Assembly: GCA_038380795.1 (NCBI GenBank)
Contig: CM076269.1
Span: forward strand, 4,774,001-4,838,000
From: Pyrocephalus nanus
Lineage: Eukaryota; Chordata; Aves; Passeriformes; Tyrannidae
Length of the DNA: 64,000 nt
Direction of reading: 5' to 3'
Positions 50,509-63,800 of the stretch are shown in pieces. The notes beneath the pieces are model-generated. The model was not told the origin of the DNA. It did no database searches and saw only the letters and a program-made list of their open reading frames with translations. Position 1 is the first letter of the stretch; every line of letters begins with the position of its first letter. Position numbers and translations under genes: made by a program.

Positions 50509-53500
50509 ACAGTGAGGCATGACCAGACCTTTTTGTTTAGTTCATATGACAATGATAAACCAGTCAGGGAGTTATTTAAAGAACATGAAGCACTGACTAG
50601 TTTGGGGTATTTTTTTTTAACCAGTATGCCTCAAAGGCTGGCTTAACGAGATTTGAGAGGTTTCTAAGACAGGTGGTGTTCATCATTTGAAGATTATGAA
50701 GGTTCTTTGATCAAATAGTGGAGCAGTGAGTTACCAGTAAGTTTTTTGTTAATGTAACTTAGATATTTTTGCACAAAACTTTTGGAATTGAAACTGAGGA
50801 TGCTGGAGATATTCCCTTCCCTCATTCCAGTCTGGAGGTGGGTATGACACAAAACTATTTATGTGTTTTCATTTGAAATATCTGAGATGCAAATGAAGTG
50901 CTTCATAAGTGTGTAGTTTTTTAGTTACTAGTAACTAAACCAAATGACTGAATCTTTTATTTCTATATTGACTTAACACCTTCGGTTTTCATTACTTGAC
51001 TTGACTTTTCTTCCACAAGTGGATGCCTTTTAAGCCATCATTATGTGAAGAAATTTAGCAACCTGTGTCAAGAAGATCCAGGCCATAAATCTTAAGCACA
51101 AGGTTGCATCTATTAGTGAGATTAAAAATCTGTGAAGAATTGAAATGTGTTGTGTTCTTTGACTGTGTTATCTAGTTGATTACTTGCTTGTGGTATCTGG
51201 AATTACAGATTCTGTAATCAAGTCAAGTACCAAGTGGAGTCAAGAACCAAATGATTTCTTGTTGTTTGAAAAGTTTAATTTTTAAGAAATGAGTAATGCA
51301 TTGGAGTGATAAAAATTCCATATATATATATATGTATTATTGGTATAAATACCAGTATATACTGTTTGTCTTGATGCCGTACTATTAAGTTTATAGGCTC
51401 ACTGAAAAGGAACTTGTGGAGTTGCTGTCCATGATTTTCATATCCCAGTATCAGAATGGTTTAAAAAAAAATCCATTTAGTCTTCGAATTAGGAATTAGA
51501 GAAATTTATATCAAGGGAATAATTATATTATATATGTGTATATATATGGTAAAAATACACATATACTATGTAGAAATTTGTTGAACCGTTCTGTCGAGAA
51601 GGACAGATAACAACTGTAAGCAGTTTGCAATTCTTCTGGAGGCTTTTCATCTGCTTGAATCAACAGTGAACCTCATAAATAAAAATAAATTCTGAAAGTA
51701 AAATTTATTCTGAAAAGCTGCTGTTGTGCTGTGGCTGATGAGTAGGGATAGTTATGGATGTAGCTACGTCCTGATTCATTGACTGTCAGTCACTGACTTT
51801 TGTTCACCGACAGAAGCAGACGCAGGAATTGACAGGAGGATGAAGTATCTGGCTTGGAGCCAGAAACCCTCAAGAGGTGCATCCATTTGCTGCACTAACC
51901 CCAACCTTTGCAGCAGTTCAGTAGCAACTGCGTTATCTACAAACATCAGCCACTCAGCATTTTTTTATGTGCTAGTTTGGAGGCTGGGGTGCACTTACTA
52001 CTGTAAAAAAATAATATTTGGGGAGGAAGTTTTTGTTTTACAGCCAGCCAGAAGCAGAATGAAGACTCGATTATTGCTGCTTTCTTGGTGATTACTTCAG
52101 TTGATTGTTGAGTTAGAAAGGTTTTAGCCTGTGGATTAGCTCAGGTATTTGTCATTGCTGAATGGAGAAGGATGAGCTTTTCCTGACAATGCTTCTAACT
52201 TTTTCTTTGTTTGACTCTCATTGCTTCATATTTCCTGGGTCAGTATGAGTAGTCTCTATTTTTCTGCAGGGGCTGGTTGTAGGCATGGAGAACAACAGTT
52301 GCTGTGTTTATTCATGCTAAGTAAAAGGAGTGGAGTTACTGGTCTCAATATTTTTGTCAGGAGAGCATGAGCAGTTTTCCTAAAGAAGGAAATTCATCTA
52401 AAGAAGGTCTTGGGTAGAAGCTGAAGAGAATGAATGGTGGGATAGAGCCTGTGAAATCTGTTGATGAGTGGCTCTGTTTCCATATTAGCAGAAAGGAGCA
52501 CAGGCACAGCGTAAAGGATGGCTTTGCCCTTAGATGTCTTGCAGTCTTATTTTGAAATAATCAGCACAGAGTGAGCAGACATGTAAAACAGATGGGGGAA
52601 TTGTATGCAGGGTGACATTAAGAGAAATGCCTAATTATTTAGATACAATTTTGTTGTAAATGTGCTTAAAGTGTTTGTGTTTCTGTAGGGGAGTTATGTT
52701 TAATACGCTAAAGGAAATTATACTCAACTGAGTTGTAGGCTGCTAAGAGGTTGAATAGTATGAGGAAAGGAACAAGTAGTTCTATTCTGTCTCTGGTGTG
52801 GTTCAGTAATCAGAGTTCAAAGTTTTCCTTTAATGAATTATGCATATAAATGTATTGGTTATGTTTTTCCCCGTGCTTTGTTCACAAAAGAAATAATTAC
52901 CATTCATGAATATTTTCTTTAATTTCAAATAGCGAACGCGGAGTGATAGACCCAAACTTTGATCTCCAGCCTATTAGTGGAAGTGGTTTAATTATTTTCA
53001 GCCATTACCCTGTTGTGTTCTTTGGGAGCTACATCGTGTACAGAGATGGGGTTTTTGTGTTGTTGGCTTCAGCTTTCACATGGTTTTGATGTGCACCTGC
53101 ACGTGAAGCCTCGAAAGGACAGAGGTGGGGACTGTGCAGTGAGACGAGGTTGGTGATGCTGCTCCTCTGTGTGCTCATGGGTTTAAGAGCAGTTCAGCAC
53201 CCAAAAGGCCAGGCTGCAAAGTGCAGTTCTCACTGTGGCTGCAGGATGCACAGCCCCAGCCTGCAGCTCGCTGCTTCTTCTGGTTGCCTCCTCGGTCCCA
53301 AAATCCAGCTGGGGTTGCGCTTGAGCCGTCTGGTTTCTTGTTCAGTACCCTGTTAATAAGAAATGAATAATAAATGGAGTTGTTTATGACGTGAACTTTA
53401 TTGACTTCTTCAGGCTTTTTAGTGAAAAATGTGGGTTTATGTTGGAAATCCTCATGGTTTCTAAGGCAGGGTTCACTAGTGTGGGTTGTTGTAACTTTTG

Positions 53501-55514
53501 GGCTATCTAAATGAGTAATTTGCTAAAGAGGAAATATGGCTTTCCCTCATTATATCTAAATTTGAAAAGAGTGATTCTCTCAGCAAACTAAATTTGCTAA
53601 ACCAGTTTTTAACTTCAGATAGAAGTTGTTTTTGTTGATTCTTTCCTGGTATCAATGATTTGTATCAAACATATTTTAAACTCTGTGTACAAATGGAAAA
53701 AGAACATGGAGGCATAAGAAACATGAAAAAACCCTTTTTTGATACAGTGTATGTCCTGTAAAATTACATATTTATATAAATCAAATATTACAGACTGCTG
53801 TTTTGATGGTGATAGGTGCTGGTAAAAAGTAGTATTTACCTTATATTTTTATGTCTATCTCTATGAAATATGGTAAGCAACATAACAGTGTTTGCTAAAG
53901 ACTTGTGCAAGCCTTTTATGGTGGATTTTATGCCTTCTAATTGCTTTTTAAGGCAGTTTATGTCCACTGTGGGACTTGTTTTGTCTTGTTCTCTCTCCTT
54001 CTCTACACAACCCTTCTACTTACAAACCTCTGAAGGGTCTTAGTTTCTCCAGCCCTGGACATTTCCGAGGGTGTTTCATTAAACAAATCTTCATCATAAT
54101 TTGTTAAACTTACTCCCAGCTTCCTGACAGTAAAATAACACACAAACACACCAGGGAATTTCTTTGGGAGGATGTGCTGAATTACGTGTATTCTTTTTAA
54201 TGTTTAGACCTTGAAAACAACATCAAGTTTGATGGCAGGAAAGAAAATTTCTGGCCTTTAGTGCTGGTTTATGTCTTCATGTTGACATGCTCAGGTGCCG
54301 TGGGAATTTCTTCTGTATCTGCAGAGAAATGGAGTGTATCATTCTGTTTCTGCTCCTCTTGGCGGGTGAGCGTTTCTGCTGGTGATGGATCGATGCCGTT
54401 TCCCTGCCAGGAGCAAGTGCTGTTGCCCCAAGGGTGGGGAAGCCAAAGTGTTGGAAACGGATGAAAAATGGTTCTGAGGAGGAGAAGGGAATTGTGCTAC
54501 TTTGGCACCCTGTTCTGATTTGGATCTGGAAATAAAGCAAGCAATAATGCCTCCAGTCGATGATTTCTGCTTGTCATGCTTTTTATAGATGGGGAGAGAA
54601 AGAGGTGGCCTCTTCTGACCACCCTGTCCTTCTCTGAGTTCATGGAAGCAGCTCACAAGCAGCAGATCAAAAATAACCTGCTGCTCTTAAGCTGATCCGT
54701 GGGTCTGGCTCTGGGGGTGGAATGTGCCAAATTATCTTTGGGGGGCTCTGAAGCAGTTGCTATTCATATATTAGTCTTTAAAAATAATTTGAAAGCATTG
54801 TTTCTGTAAGAGAATGATTTGGGGAATTAGGAGGATTTTAGTGTTGTGTAAAGACTGTAATCTCGGAGACAAAGAATTTATGGAGGCTTTCATCAAGGGT
54901 TTAAAAGTGGAAAAAGTCTTTCGTGCCGTTCTTATTATCCAGTTTCCACTTTTTCATCCAGGTTCTCATTTAAAGAGCGTAATAAAATTACACATAGCAT
55001 ACCAAATTTGTACCTTTTGTTGCTTGCTGTGCTGTCTTACTCAGAAGGCACAGTGTGGGGGGGCAGGGGCTCTGGCTGTGTAAGGAACAGTCACGCTGGT
55101 CCTTACCCCTGAGCCTGGGCACTCTGTTTTCCTGACCAGCTGTAGCTGCTGAGAGGTTGGGAATTCTGTAGTGTGGGGCACTCCTGCTGTGATTGGAATC
55201 ATGGGAGGGTCTGAAGATAGGAGTTGTCACCTGGAGTTTGACTTGGTTGATGAGCAGTTGTGAGTGTCAGTCTTCACCTGCCTAAATACAGTCTTTAACA
55301 CTTTGAAGTCTAGCAAAGACAGATACTTGGAAATTTTTTGGGGAGGAAATTGCATGCTTAGAAATACACACTTAAAAATGTTGGATGTTATTTGGGAAGG
55401 TTTTGTTAATAGCGTGAAATTGATTTTGAGCTGATTGAAGTTGCTGTTTTCAAGCCAAACTGCCAGACTCGCCCTGTGAGGGAACATTGTCTCCTGATGA
55501 AAGTGTTCCCCATT

Positions 55515-55534
55515 CCCCCCTCCCTCCCTCCCCC
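55515..55534 (-). other. G-quadruplex motif
   Basis: The minus strand reads G5-A-G3-A-G3-A-G6, four G runs with single-base loops, a canonical highly stable G4 pattern. It lies beside a GC-richer intronic block. Confidence 0.75.
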
Positions 55535-55539
55535 AGTAT

Positions 55540-56100
55540 CCGGCTCCCCAGGCTGCTGCCATTGCTGCTGCTCTGTTTCCAGTGCTGGAATCCGTGAATT
55601 TTGTAGCTGAAACCCAGCTTGGGAGTTGGGGGAAGGATGTTTCCAAGATTAAAGTTGTGCCTGTCGTTCAGGGGATTGATTCCTGCACAGGGGCTGGTTC
55701 ACGTGTTCCCCGCCGGCCGGGAGCAGCTGCTCCTCGCACACCGCCCGTGACTCTGCCAGGGCTTTGGGTGGGAGCAGTGCCTCTGTTCCTGCCGCCGTGT
55801 GAGTTTTCAAGCTGCTCTCTGAGATTTCCTGCCAGAATCCTTTCAAGTGTGCCCATCGCTCCCTCCTGGCTTTCCGCTTTCCTTCGGGTTTGGTGAGCGC
55901 GGCTGCTCCTGCTCCTTGGAGCCCACGAGAAGTTGGTCTCTGATTTGCTGCGGGCTCGGCCGGAGCGTGTCGGGACCACATTGCTTGGCTGTGTGACAGC
56001 TCAGATGGCCTCTCTGTGTCCTGGGCTTGTCGGCACCTTCTTCCTTTCGTCCTGGTGGGCTTCGTTTCCTCTCGCTGGATGCCGCGAAGAGACTCGCAGG
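55540..56100. promoter_or_regulatory. GC-richer intronic block, possible regulatory element
   Basis: Contains local CpG clusters (ccccgccggccggg near 55708; gcgggctcggccggagcgtgtcggg near 55950) and stands out from the AT-rich flanks. Frames of 103-110 codons on the minus strand here reflect GC content and have no recognisable domain. Function unknown; listed because of composition and its neighbouring G4 motif. Confidence 0.25.
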
Positions 56101-57689
56101 AGATTTTAATTTTTGTTGTTGTTGTTGTTTTTTAATTTATTTATAAATAATTAGGTTTTTGACATGAGCCGTGCGATTAATCTGGACCATTACTGAGCTC
56201 CCGAGGTCTCTCTGATGCTGGGGGTGTGTGAAGAGCTTGGAATTGCACTGATTGTTGTGTGCTCTGCGTTGGAGTGATAACGGTGGGCTCTCCTTCCCGG
56301 CTCTAAGCCTCTTATGCTGGGAAGAGGCGCAGTGTATCAGCACAATGATGAAAAGGAGGAAACAGAGGCTTGGAGCCCCATCTCTGCGGATCCAGTAAGG
56401 ACTGTAGCGAAAAATAAATTGCACCTAAACATTTCCAGTTGAATCTTACAAAGAAAAACCAGCCAGAGTTTTCTGTGGCCAATAGACGTTGCTTTTAGTT
56501 GTTAGAACTTTATCTGTCGTGCTTATTTGGCTGTACAGGAAATTTCATTTGGAAGCTTTAACGTTTTACTTTTGTGGAGTATTTACCATAAATAGCCAAA
56601 AAATTATTTGGCTTTATATAGCCAAAAAAGAGCAATGTTTAAATATTTATAGCTGGGGTACGTTAGGTTCTGTACCAAGCATTAATGTAGTAAAATTGAG
56701 TGTTTGTAACTCTGTCTTTCTAGTCTGATCACTCTTCAGATTTAAAAAGCACTTTTAATAACCTGCCAGAAAGGTGTCACAGGGCTCAAAGCTTCAGAAA
56801 GCTTGGCTACCATTATTATCTTTTAAAATTAAGAATGTTAGAGAAAACTTCTAAGATTTGAAGCAAAAAGTCTTTACCTTCTAGAAATACATTGCTACAT
56901 GTATTTCTATATATGGAATTCAGACAAGCAATTCCTTTTTAATGCTTGTGTCCTTTATTAAGGCTTTGAAATCTGCTAATGAAAACTGCTGTTTATGATG
57001 TTTGTAATTATATTTATTGTTTCTACTAGGTAAAATATTAAAGAAATAGTGTATTTAATACTATGTTTATAAGTAGGGGAGCTTAAATGAATCTATCCCA
57101 TAGTCAGTGGAGGGAGGAGCAGGGTAAGAGGCAGGCTTAACCTTTTCTGTCTGCCCACTGTAAAGCTCATCAGCTGTTTAAGCAGAGATTGCTAGTGGGG
57201 AGGATTTCCAGTATGTAAAGGTTACTTACTGATAAGTATTTGGATTCATTAGGAAATCTGAAGCAAGGAACATGAACAAACATGCTTGACTTCAGCACTT
57301 TAAGTGTAAAATATCTGAATTCTAAACAAAACTGAAGCGGGCTCCAGATTTCCATTCTTCTCACATTTATGAAGAGAAACTTTTTTCAGCCCTCAGTCAA
57401 AAATCAAAGTTACAGGTGTAAGAGCAGAGTGGCACTAGCTTGTACTCTAACACAGAAGAACACTTTGCAATACCAATATTTGTAAGTTAACTTTTACTTT
57501 ATTTCTAGCGAAGGACGTCTCATCGTGTATAGTTCAATGAAGTAGGTGTTAGAACCCCTGCTCTGTGTTTCTGTAGAAGTCTGTTTGCAGCTTTTGGAAA
57601 AGCAGCTACCTTGAGACGTTTTCTGTGCTCTCTGTGTGTACAAATGTGTGTTGGCTGCTACCCCTGCAAAAAAGCAGGACAGTTCACAG

Positions 57690-57870
57690 AGCTGGGCATG
57701 AGCGTCCTCAGCTGCAATCCCGACACTACCAGAGGTGTGCTGTGGACATGTCACTTAACCTCTTCGTGCCTCAGTTTCCCCACTGCTAAAATTTAAGAAT
57801 TAAAGCCATTTTGCAGTGCTGCTTTCAGGCTTAATTAGTTGTTATTCTAAAACGCTGTCACTGCTAAGTG
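57690..57870 (+). mobile_element. MIR SINE relic
   Basis: A clear MIR core and 3' region: tgtggacatgtcacttaacc, then tcttcgtgcctcagtttccc, then cactgctaaaattt, with a weaker tail resembling ggttgttgtgaggattaaatgag (gctgctttcaggcttaatt) and the aagcgctta block (aaacgctgtcactgctaag). MIR elements are ancient amniote tRNA-derived SINEs that are rare and usually hard to recognise in birds, so such a readable copy may have been conserved. Confidence 0.75.
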
Positions 57871-60800
57871 TTGTTTTCTAGTTTAATGGTTTGTGTAATT
57901 CATATTTTCACAGTTGGGAATTTCTGTTATTGCCCCAGCTGTGGTATGACCATGGCTCCCAAATCGTGAAGGCTGTGATACAAATGGTCCATGTCTGTCA
58001 CTGGTGCCGTTATCAATTTCTTCTTTTTTCTCAATTAAATGTTTTAGATTAGAGATGGACAGTGGTGCATATTGGAAATTGCCACAAAGAAGGATTTGGA
58101 TAATTCCAGATTGGAAGATTTTTGTAGTGGAAAAATAACATTTAATAGATATTAAATTGAATGAAAAATACATTTTGATTCGGATGATAATGGAAAGCAT
58201 GACTTTTGACCACTTAGTTTATTGCATTTATTGAGAAGATATAACTTGTATTTTGGAAGTATGGGTTTTTTATATATAATTGAAAAAAAAAATGTGATAT
58301 TGACCCTGATTTTTTTTTTTCTTACTGTGGTACCTTGTCAGAATCTCCTCTCCTTTGTACTCCCACTGCCGAGGAAATGATGTTCATCAGCACATGTTCT
58401 CTCCTACATCTGCTCCAGGTCTGCAGCATCTTAAATTCCCATTTAGTGCTGACTGTGCACTTGTTACTTCTCCTCTAGTATTTTACCTGAACTCACAGCC
58501 CCAGAGCAATCCATCTAGTCCGTGCTACAGCCATCCTTTTCAGTGGAGGTAAGGAAAGGTGTCAACCAGGAATTGCTAATGGTTTGGTGTTGGCATAACC
58601 ATCTGTGAACTTAACAGCTTTATAGTTTAAGAGAATAACATCTAACAGAAGGGAACAGCCTTGTAGTCGTACTTTACTTACAGCCATTTAGTGTTCAAGC
58701 TCATGTTGCTTATTGGTACAAGTTTTTTTCGTGTGTAGTTTGAGGCCCTCTGTAGGGAAGAAGGTAAAATGGATAAAGGAGTGGAAACCTGTCTGCTGGT
58801 GTGTGCATGCAGATTCCTGGTGGTTAGCTTCTGAATAGGTGTGCAATTTGTATCATGCATCAGAGGAGCCCTCACAGGCATGGCTGATGTCAAGAAAACC
58901 AACATAAAACAGCCAAGAGTGGGGTCCTTAAAAATACCTGTCTAGAATAGTGGGTCTGTGCTTAAGTATTGCATCACTTCTGTTCAATCCACATTGCTGG
59001 CAGGATGAAGTCTCCAAATGACAATGAGTAAAATCAAGCCTGTTGTTAGCAGATTTAAAAGTGGGGTACTAGAGTTTGTAAACCAAAAATAGCCCAGAGT
59101 GGCTCAGATTGTATTAAAGCATTCGAGAGGCTGACTGATGTATTTTTCCTTCAAGATCAGCTCTTGCTCCTCTTTGTCCTCCTCTGGGACATGCATGGCC
59201 ACCAGCAGCCCCAGTGGAAACCCTCAGCTTCTTCACTAGGAGGAAACTTTACCTGGTGAGATAGTTCCAGGCAAAGGCTGACACAGGCTGGAGGTCTTTG
59301 TGTGCGTGGTTATGAAATCGGAGCTCGGTGTGGTACCTACTTAAAACTTGAGCCAGCATAGCATCAGAGGGCTGGTTTTGAAGTTCACATGCTGCAGGGT
59401 GGATGCAGCTGGTCAAATTTCAGTTACTCATCAGGTGGTAATGCAATAGCCCCTGAATCTAGACTGTTATTTCAGAGGGAGATTGCTCCTGCTGGCCAGC
59501 TCTGCTGGGAGTAACCAGAAAATGTGAAGTTGAATTATTTTAGGCTCCTCTAATGCAGAGTGATGTCTGCTACATCTGTTGAGTGGAAATCAGGTTGTCA
59601 GCAAAGGAAGGGGCTGTTGCCTGTGTCTGTCCTCCCTGTGCAGGGCCATGGAGAGGGGCTTGCCTGCTCTCCCTGCACGTTGGGCAGCAATTGGTGATAA
59701 TTCTTAATAAGGTGCTTGTTTTGGCAGCGCTGGCGGTGAAGTGAAGGGCAGCAGCTACAGAGCAGTCTCCTGACATTTCAGTGTCATTGTCATCAGTCTA
59801 ATTTTAAATGAATTTTTATTATTTAAAGGCTGGTGTTGGGTAATGTTCCTTTAAACAAGGGTGATTAAATACGATTAAATGCTTTTTAGCCTTGGGGCTA
59901 ATTAACAGACTGGTAAGTGGCAATTAAATATCAAAATCAGATTATTGTTGAAGTCAGTCGAGAACTGTTCTTTTTGGAGGTGAGATCTGATGGTTATTGA
60001 TTATTTTCAGAAGTCCTCTTTGGTACTTACTGCTTTTTTTCCTCTGAGAAACCTTCAAATTTCAGGCTTCTGACACGGGTCAGTGAATACTTTTCTCTTT
60101 AGGAGCAGTTCATATAAAAGTCTCAGTATCAAGTTTTATTCCACTGTTACTATGGACTCTCCTTGATAATAATAATTTGCACATATGGGAGACCTTGCAG
60201 CCATCTGCTCTTTAAATACTGAATGGTTGATGATTCACAGAGAACCTTGTTCTGTGTAAGAGCTTAGGCCTACCAGCGTAACTTTTTATTTTCGTCGTCG
60301 CTGCTTTCACCTGTGCAGCCCTTGATCCTGTTTGATCCAGTCTGTCTTTGTTGTAGTTTTGTTTACTTGGTTACGGTACCAGTGACAGCCGTTCCTGCTT
60401 GCTGAGAGCAAAGGTTCATCTTGGCAGCTTTAGTGCTGTCATTGATCTGCTCAGCTCGGCACCCCCAGTTAGCCAGGCACAGGTTCATTTCCAAGGAACC
60501 TGACGAAAAATGTAGCTAGGAAAAGGCCTCCACGTTAAATCTTTCTCACTTTTTACCTTTTGCAAGAATTTGCACAGGTTTTCCCTCCTTTTCTATATTT
60601 CACGGTGCCACTGATATTTTTCACGTCGACAAATGGTGCATCTGATGTCCAGGCAGGTGGCATGGAAGTTCATGGCCTCTGAAAAGATTAATCTAGTTAA
60701 GATTGAAAATATTTTATACGTAACCTTCGAACAAATGAAAATAATGCAAACCTTTCGAAAGAGTAAAAGGAAATGTGAAATGGCCTGATTACAATAAAAG

Positions 60801-63800
60801 CAAATTGATAACAGGTGGAGTAAGACTGCAATAGTTGATGGAACTGTGGGTTGGAATTAAGGTCATGGAACTTTAGGAAGAAAACAGAATGATGTCCAGA
60901 ATTAAACAAGTACTGAGTCTCATCTTTGGGATCTGGCTTGCACTCTTCTGGGGGTAGCAGGGAAGTCAAATTACTGAAGAAGAAAATGAGGCCATGTTTC
61001 GCAGCTGGTCCTCTTTATGAGTTGGCAAATCTTTATGCACCCATATTTGTCCTTTAATTTAATCAAAATATGAATTTACAGCATCTTTTGATCTTGAGTT
61101 GCTTAAAATATGTCATGAATTAATTGTTCTAACTTGGAAGTGATGAACCGTGAGATTAAAGGAGGGTGAATTCCCCCCCATTTCAGAAAACGTTACACGC
61201 TCTGTAACACCCTCAGCAAGATATAAGACAGTTTCAGTAATTCTAGAAACAGTTTGTTTGTGATCAGAAGGATGAAAATGTTCAGGTGCCATATTTCTGG
61301 TGTCTGTGGGTGCTGTAGGTGAGCTGAAGTCTCAGTGGAAATTTGCTTTATCGTAACAAATCAAGGGAGGAGTTGACTTCAGCTGGAATATTCAAGGGGT
61401 ACTTTCTCATGCTATTTTTTATATTCCATGAATCCCGGTTGTGGAACATGTTCCTATAGAGATGTATGGTAGAGATTATTTTTATAGGAATGTTTTCCCT
61501 TGGAGGTTCTAGCTTTAATAAAGTCTCTTGATAGTAGCTATTAATTTTTTTATAGCTTTGCAGAATACTTTAATAGAATTTTTTCCCTAGCCTGTACAAA
61601 ATCTGGTCACTATTTCTGGGAGTGATGGTGATCAGACCCTTGCTGTCTTACTTAAGTAAAACAAAATGGGAAACCTGATGTTGCTCCAAAATACTCAGCG
61701 TTTGAGCACTGTACATAATTACTTGATCAGTGTGTAATTACAATGTTATGAGTTTTATATAATTAGGATTTTATGGACATCTGTGACATAATTTAAGAAT
61801 ATATTAATTTATTTACATAAAAAGCCTATTCTAGGAAACAAGCTTTTAATCAATAACTGTGGTAAGTAACAGGAATATGTTATACACAGGCATTCAGCAA
61901 ACGTACTGGGAGGGTTGCCTGCCTTTATTTAAAGCCTTTTTTGTCCAAGCTGTTGCAATGAGTGAGGGGAGACCTATACTTAGAGCTGTGGCTTGTTTGG
62001 GGGTGTGAGTGAGGTTCAGTGGGCAGTGTCCTGGGTGGGTCTGCTCCACTGCAGTAAATCAGATGGGCTTCAGCAAACCTTCACTGAAAGGTGGGGATGG
62101 AGACATCCACCTTCTTGGAATGAGTCTCCTGTCAGACCGTGGCTCTTTATCTTGTGTACTGGGATTGCTGGTGTGTCTCCAGGAGAGTGTCTTGTAACCC
62201 CAGTCCTTCTGCTTCAAGGCAGGTGCAGAAATCCCTTCTGTAGTGCAAGGATGTATCCTTGGTTCACTCATCCCCAGATCACCTGTGGTTTGGGTTTTGA
62301 AGACTGCATACATTTTACAACAGCAGGGCAGCACCTGTAAACGGGAGAAGTTCCATATTTTTAGGGAAGATCAAAAACATTCCAGAATTCAGATTTGATG
62401 AGGTTCTTTGTTTTTATTTTGAAATCCCTCAAGGCTCGTCAAAAGTTTTCCTCTCTACATAAATTTTGTTTAGTTTAAAGTCACTTGGTATGATACAGGG
62501 TTTAAGAGGTTTTTTGAGTTAGAAATTTCAATTTGACAAATGTCAGGATTAATGAAGACGCCTACATGCAGCTTGAGTGACGTTTGGAGATTGTTTTGGG
62601 TTTGCAGCAAGTGTTATCCTCCTGTTTTAGTGCTTGATTTGGTACAGGTTCTCCTTTCCTAAAGGTGCTAAATAATTGGTCAGAGTTGACTGCAAGACAG
62701 CATAATGTCACTTTTGGAAACAATGTGGATCAGCAATTCCGGAATAATGAGTAACAGAACAACTTTGTGGATATATCATTATGCGAAGTGTGAAACGATG
62801 AATTTTGAGTAGGTAAGCTTTTGGCAACTGAATTCTAATCTGCATCTCACACTGAATGAATGAATTTCCCACAGTTCATTTATTTTTTAATGGAAATTTT
62901 TCTCTTTATTCCTTTTCTTTTGTACCGGTTATTAGTCTCGGGAATCATTTTTCTCGTCTAGGAGACTACAGGGGATGGACGTTGGTGATACCTAAAACGT
63001 GACAGGCTCAGATAACTTCTTGTCTGTCTTAGGCTGATTGGAAACTGTTTACTTTCACATGGTTGGGACTACTGAGGCATGGTGGCTTGAATGGTGTGAC
63101 TTTTTTATGTGAAGACATTACCTAAATGCAAAAATCCCGGTGTCCTGCCTGGAGCTGCAGCAGCAGAAGAGTTAAACCCTGGGGTTTGGAGCTCGAGGTG
63201 TGAATTCTTGTCTCAGTCCAGGCTCACAGTTTGGCTGCCCTCCATTGGACCACTTGTAAATCATAACCTGGTGGTTTGACCTGGGAAATTGGAGGCTCCC
63301 AGAGGGGAATGTGTACTTGTGACTTCAGAAGCTGAAGGGCTTTACTGTTTGTCAGCCATTTCACCTATAAACCATATATGGTTATGGTTCATTGCTGGTT
63401 TTTCTATATAGTTGTGTTTGAAGGCTGTGATCTGCTGCTACACCTGCGTGAGAGCTGACTCACTATCCCTGCACTACCAAGAGTTTGGCATGGTTGGGAT
63501 AAGATAGCAACTTCCAGTGAGGAATGAAAATCTCAGAAGGTTCTTAAGAGATGGTAGAAAATACTGAAGCCTTTTTTTTTTCTATCCTTATTCTCAAATA
63601 ACAGTGATTTCCTCAAACAACACTAGTGTGCTCAGTTCTGTACAAAATTTTTCTTTCCATATAATCTCTCCCTCGAAGGCCTTTTGATCTTGAACACAGA
63701 TACAGAAACAATCTGAGCGCTGAAAGATTCCTGGCAAGGGAATAATTCTGAGAAAGAAACATATATTCTTAACCAGGCAGTCATGTGTTTGTTATTGTTG

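Noticed and set aside
52932..53088. Possible third exon after an acceptor-like tttaatttcaaatag
   Set aside because: The frame is readable in the correct phase (TTC GAA ...) but has no plausible donor and does not give the Cys-Arg residues expected after the MAST motif; no similarity seen.
55227..55981. Three 103-139-codon minus-strand frames
   Set aside because: Explained by GC-rich composition lowering stop frequency; overlapping frames, no domains.
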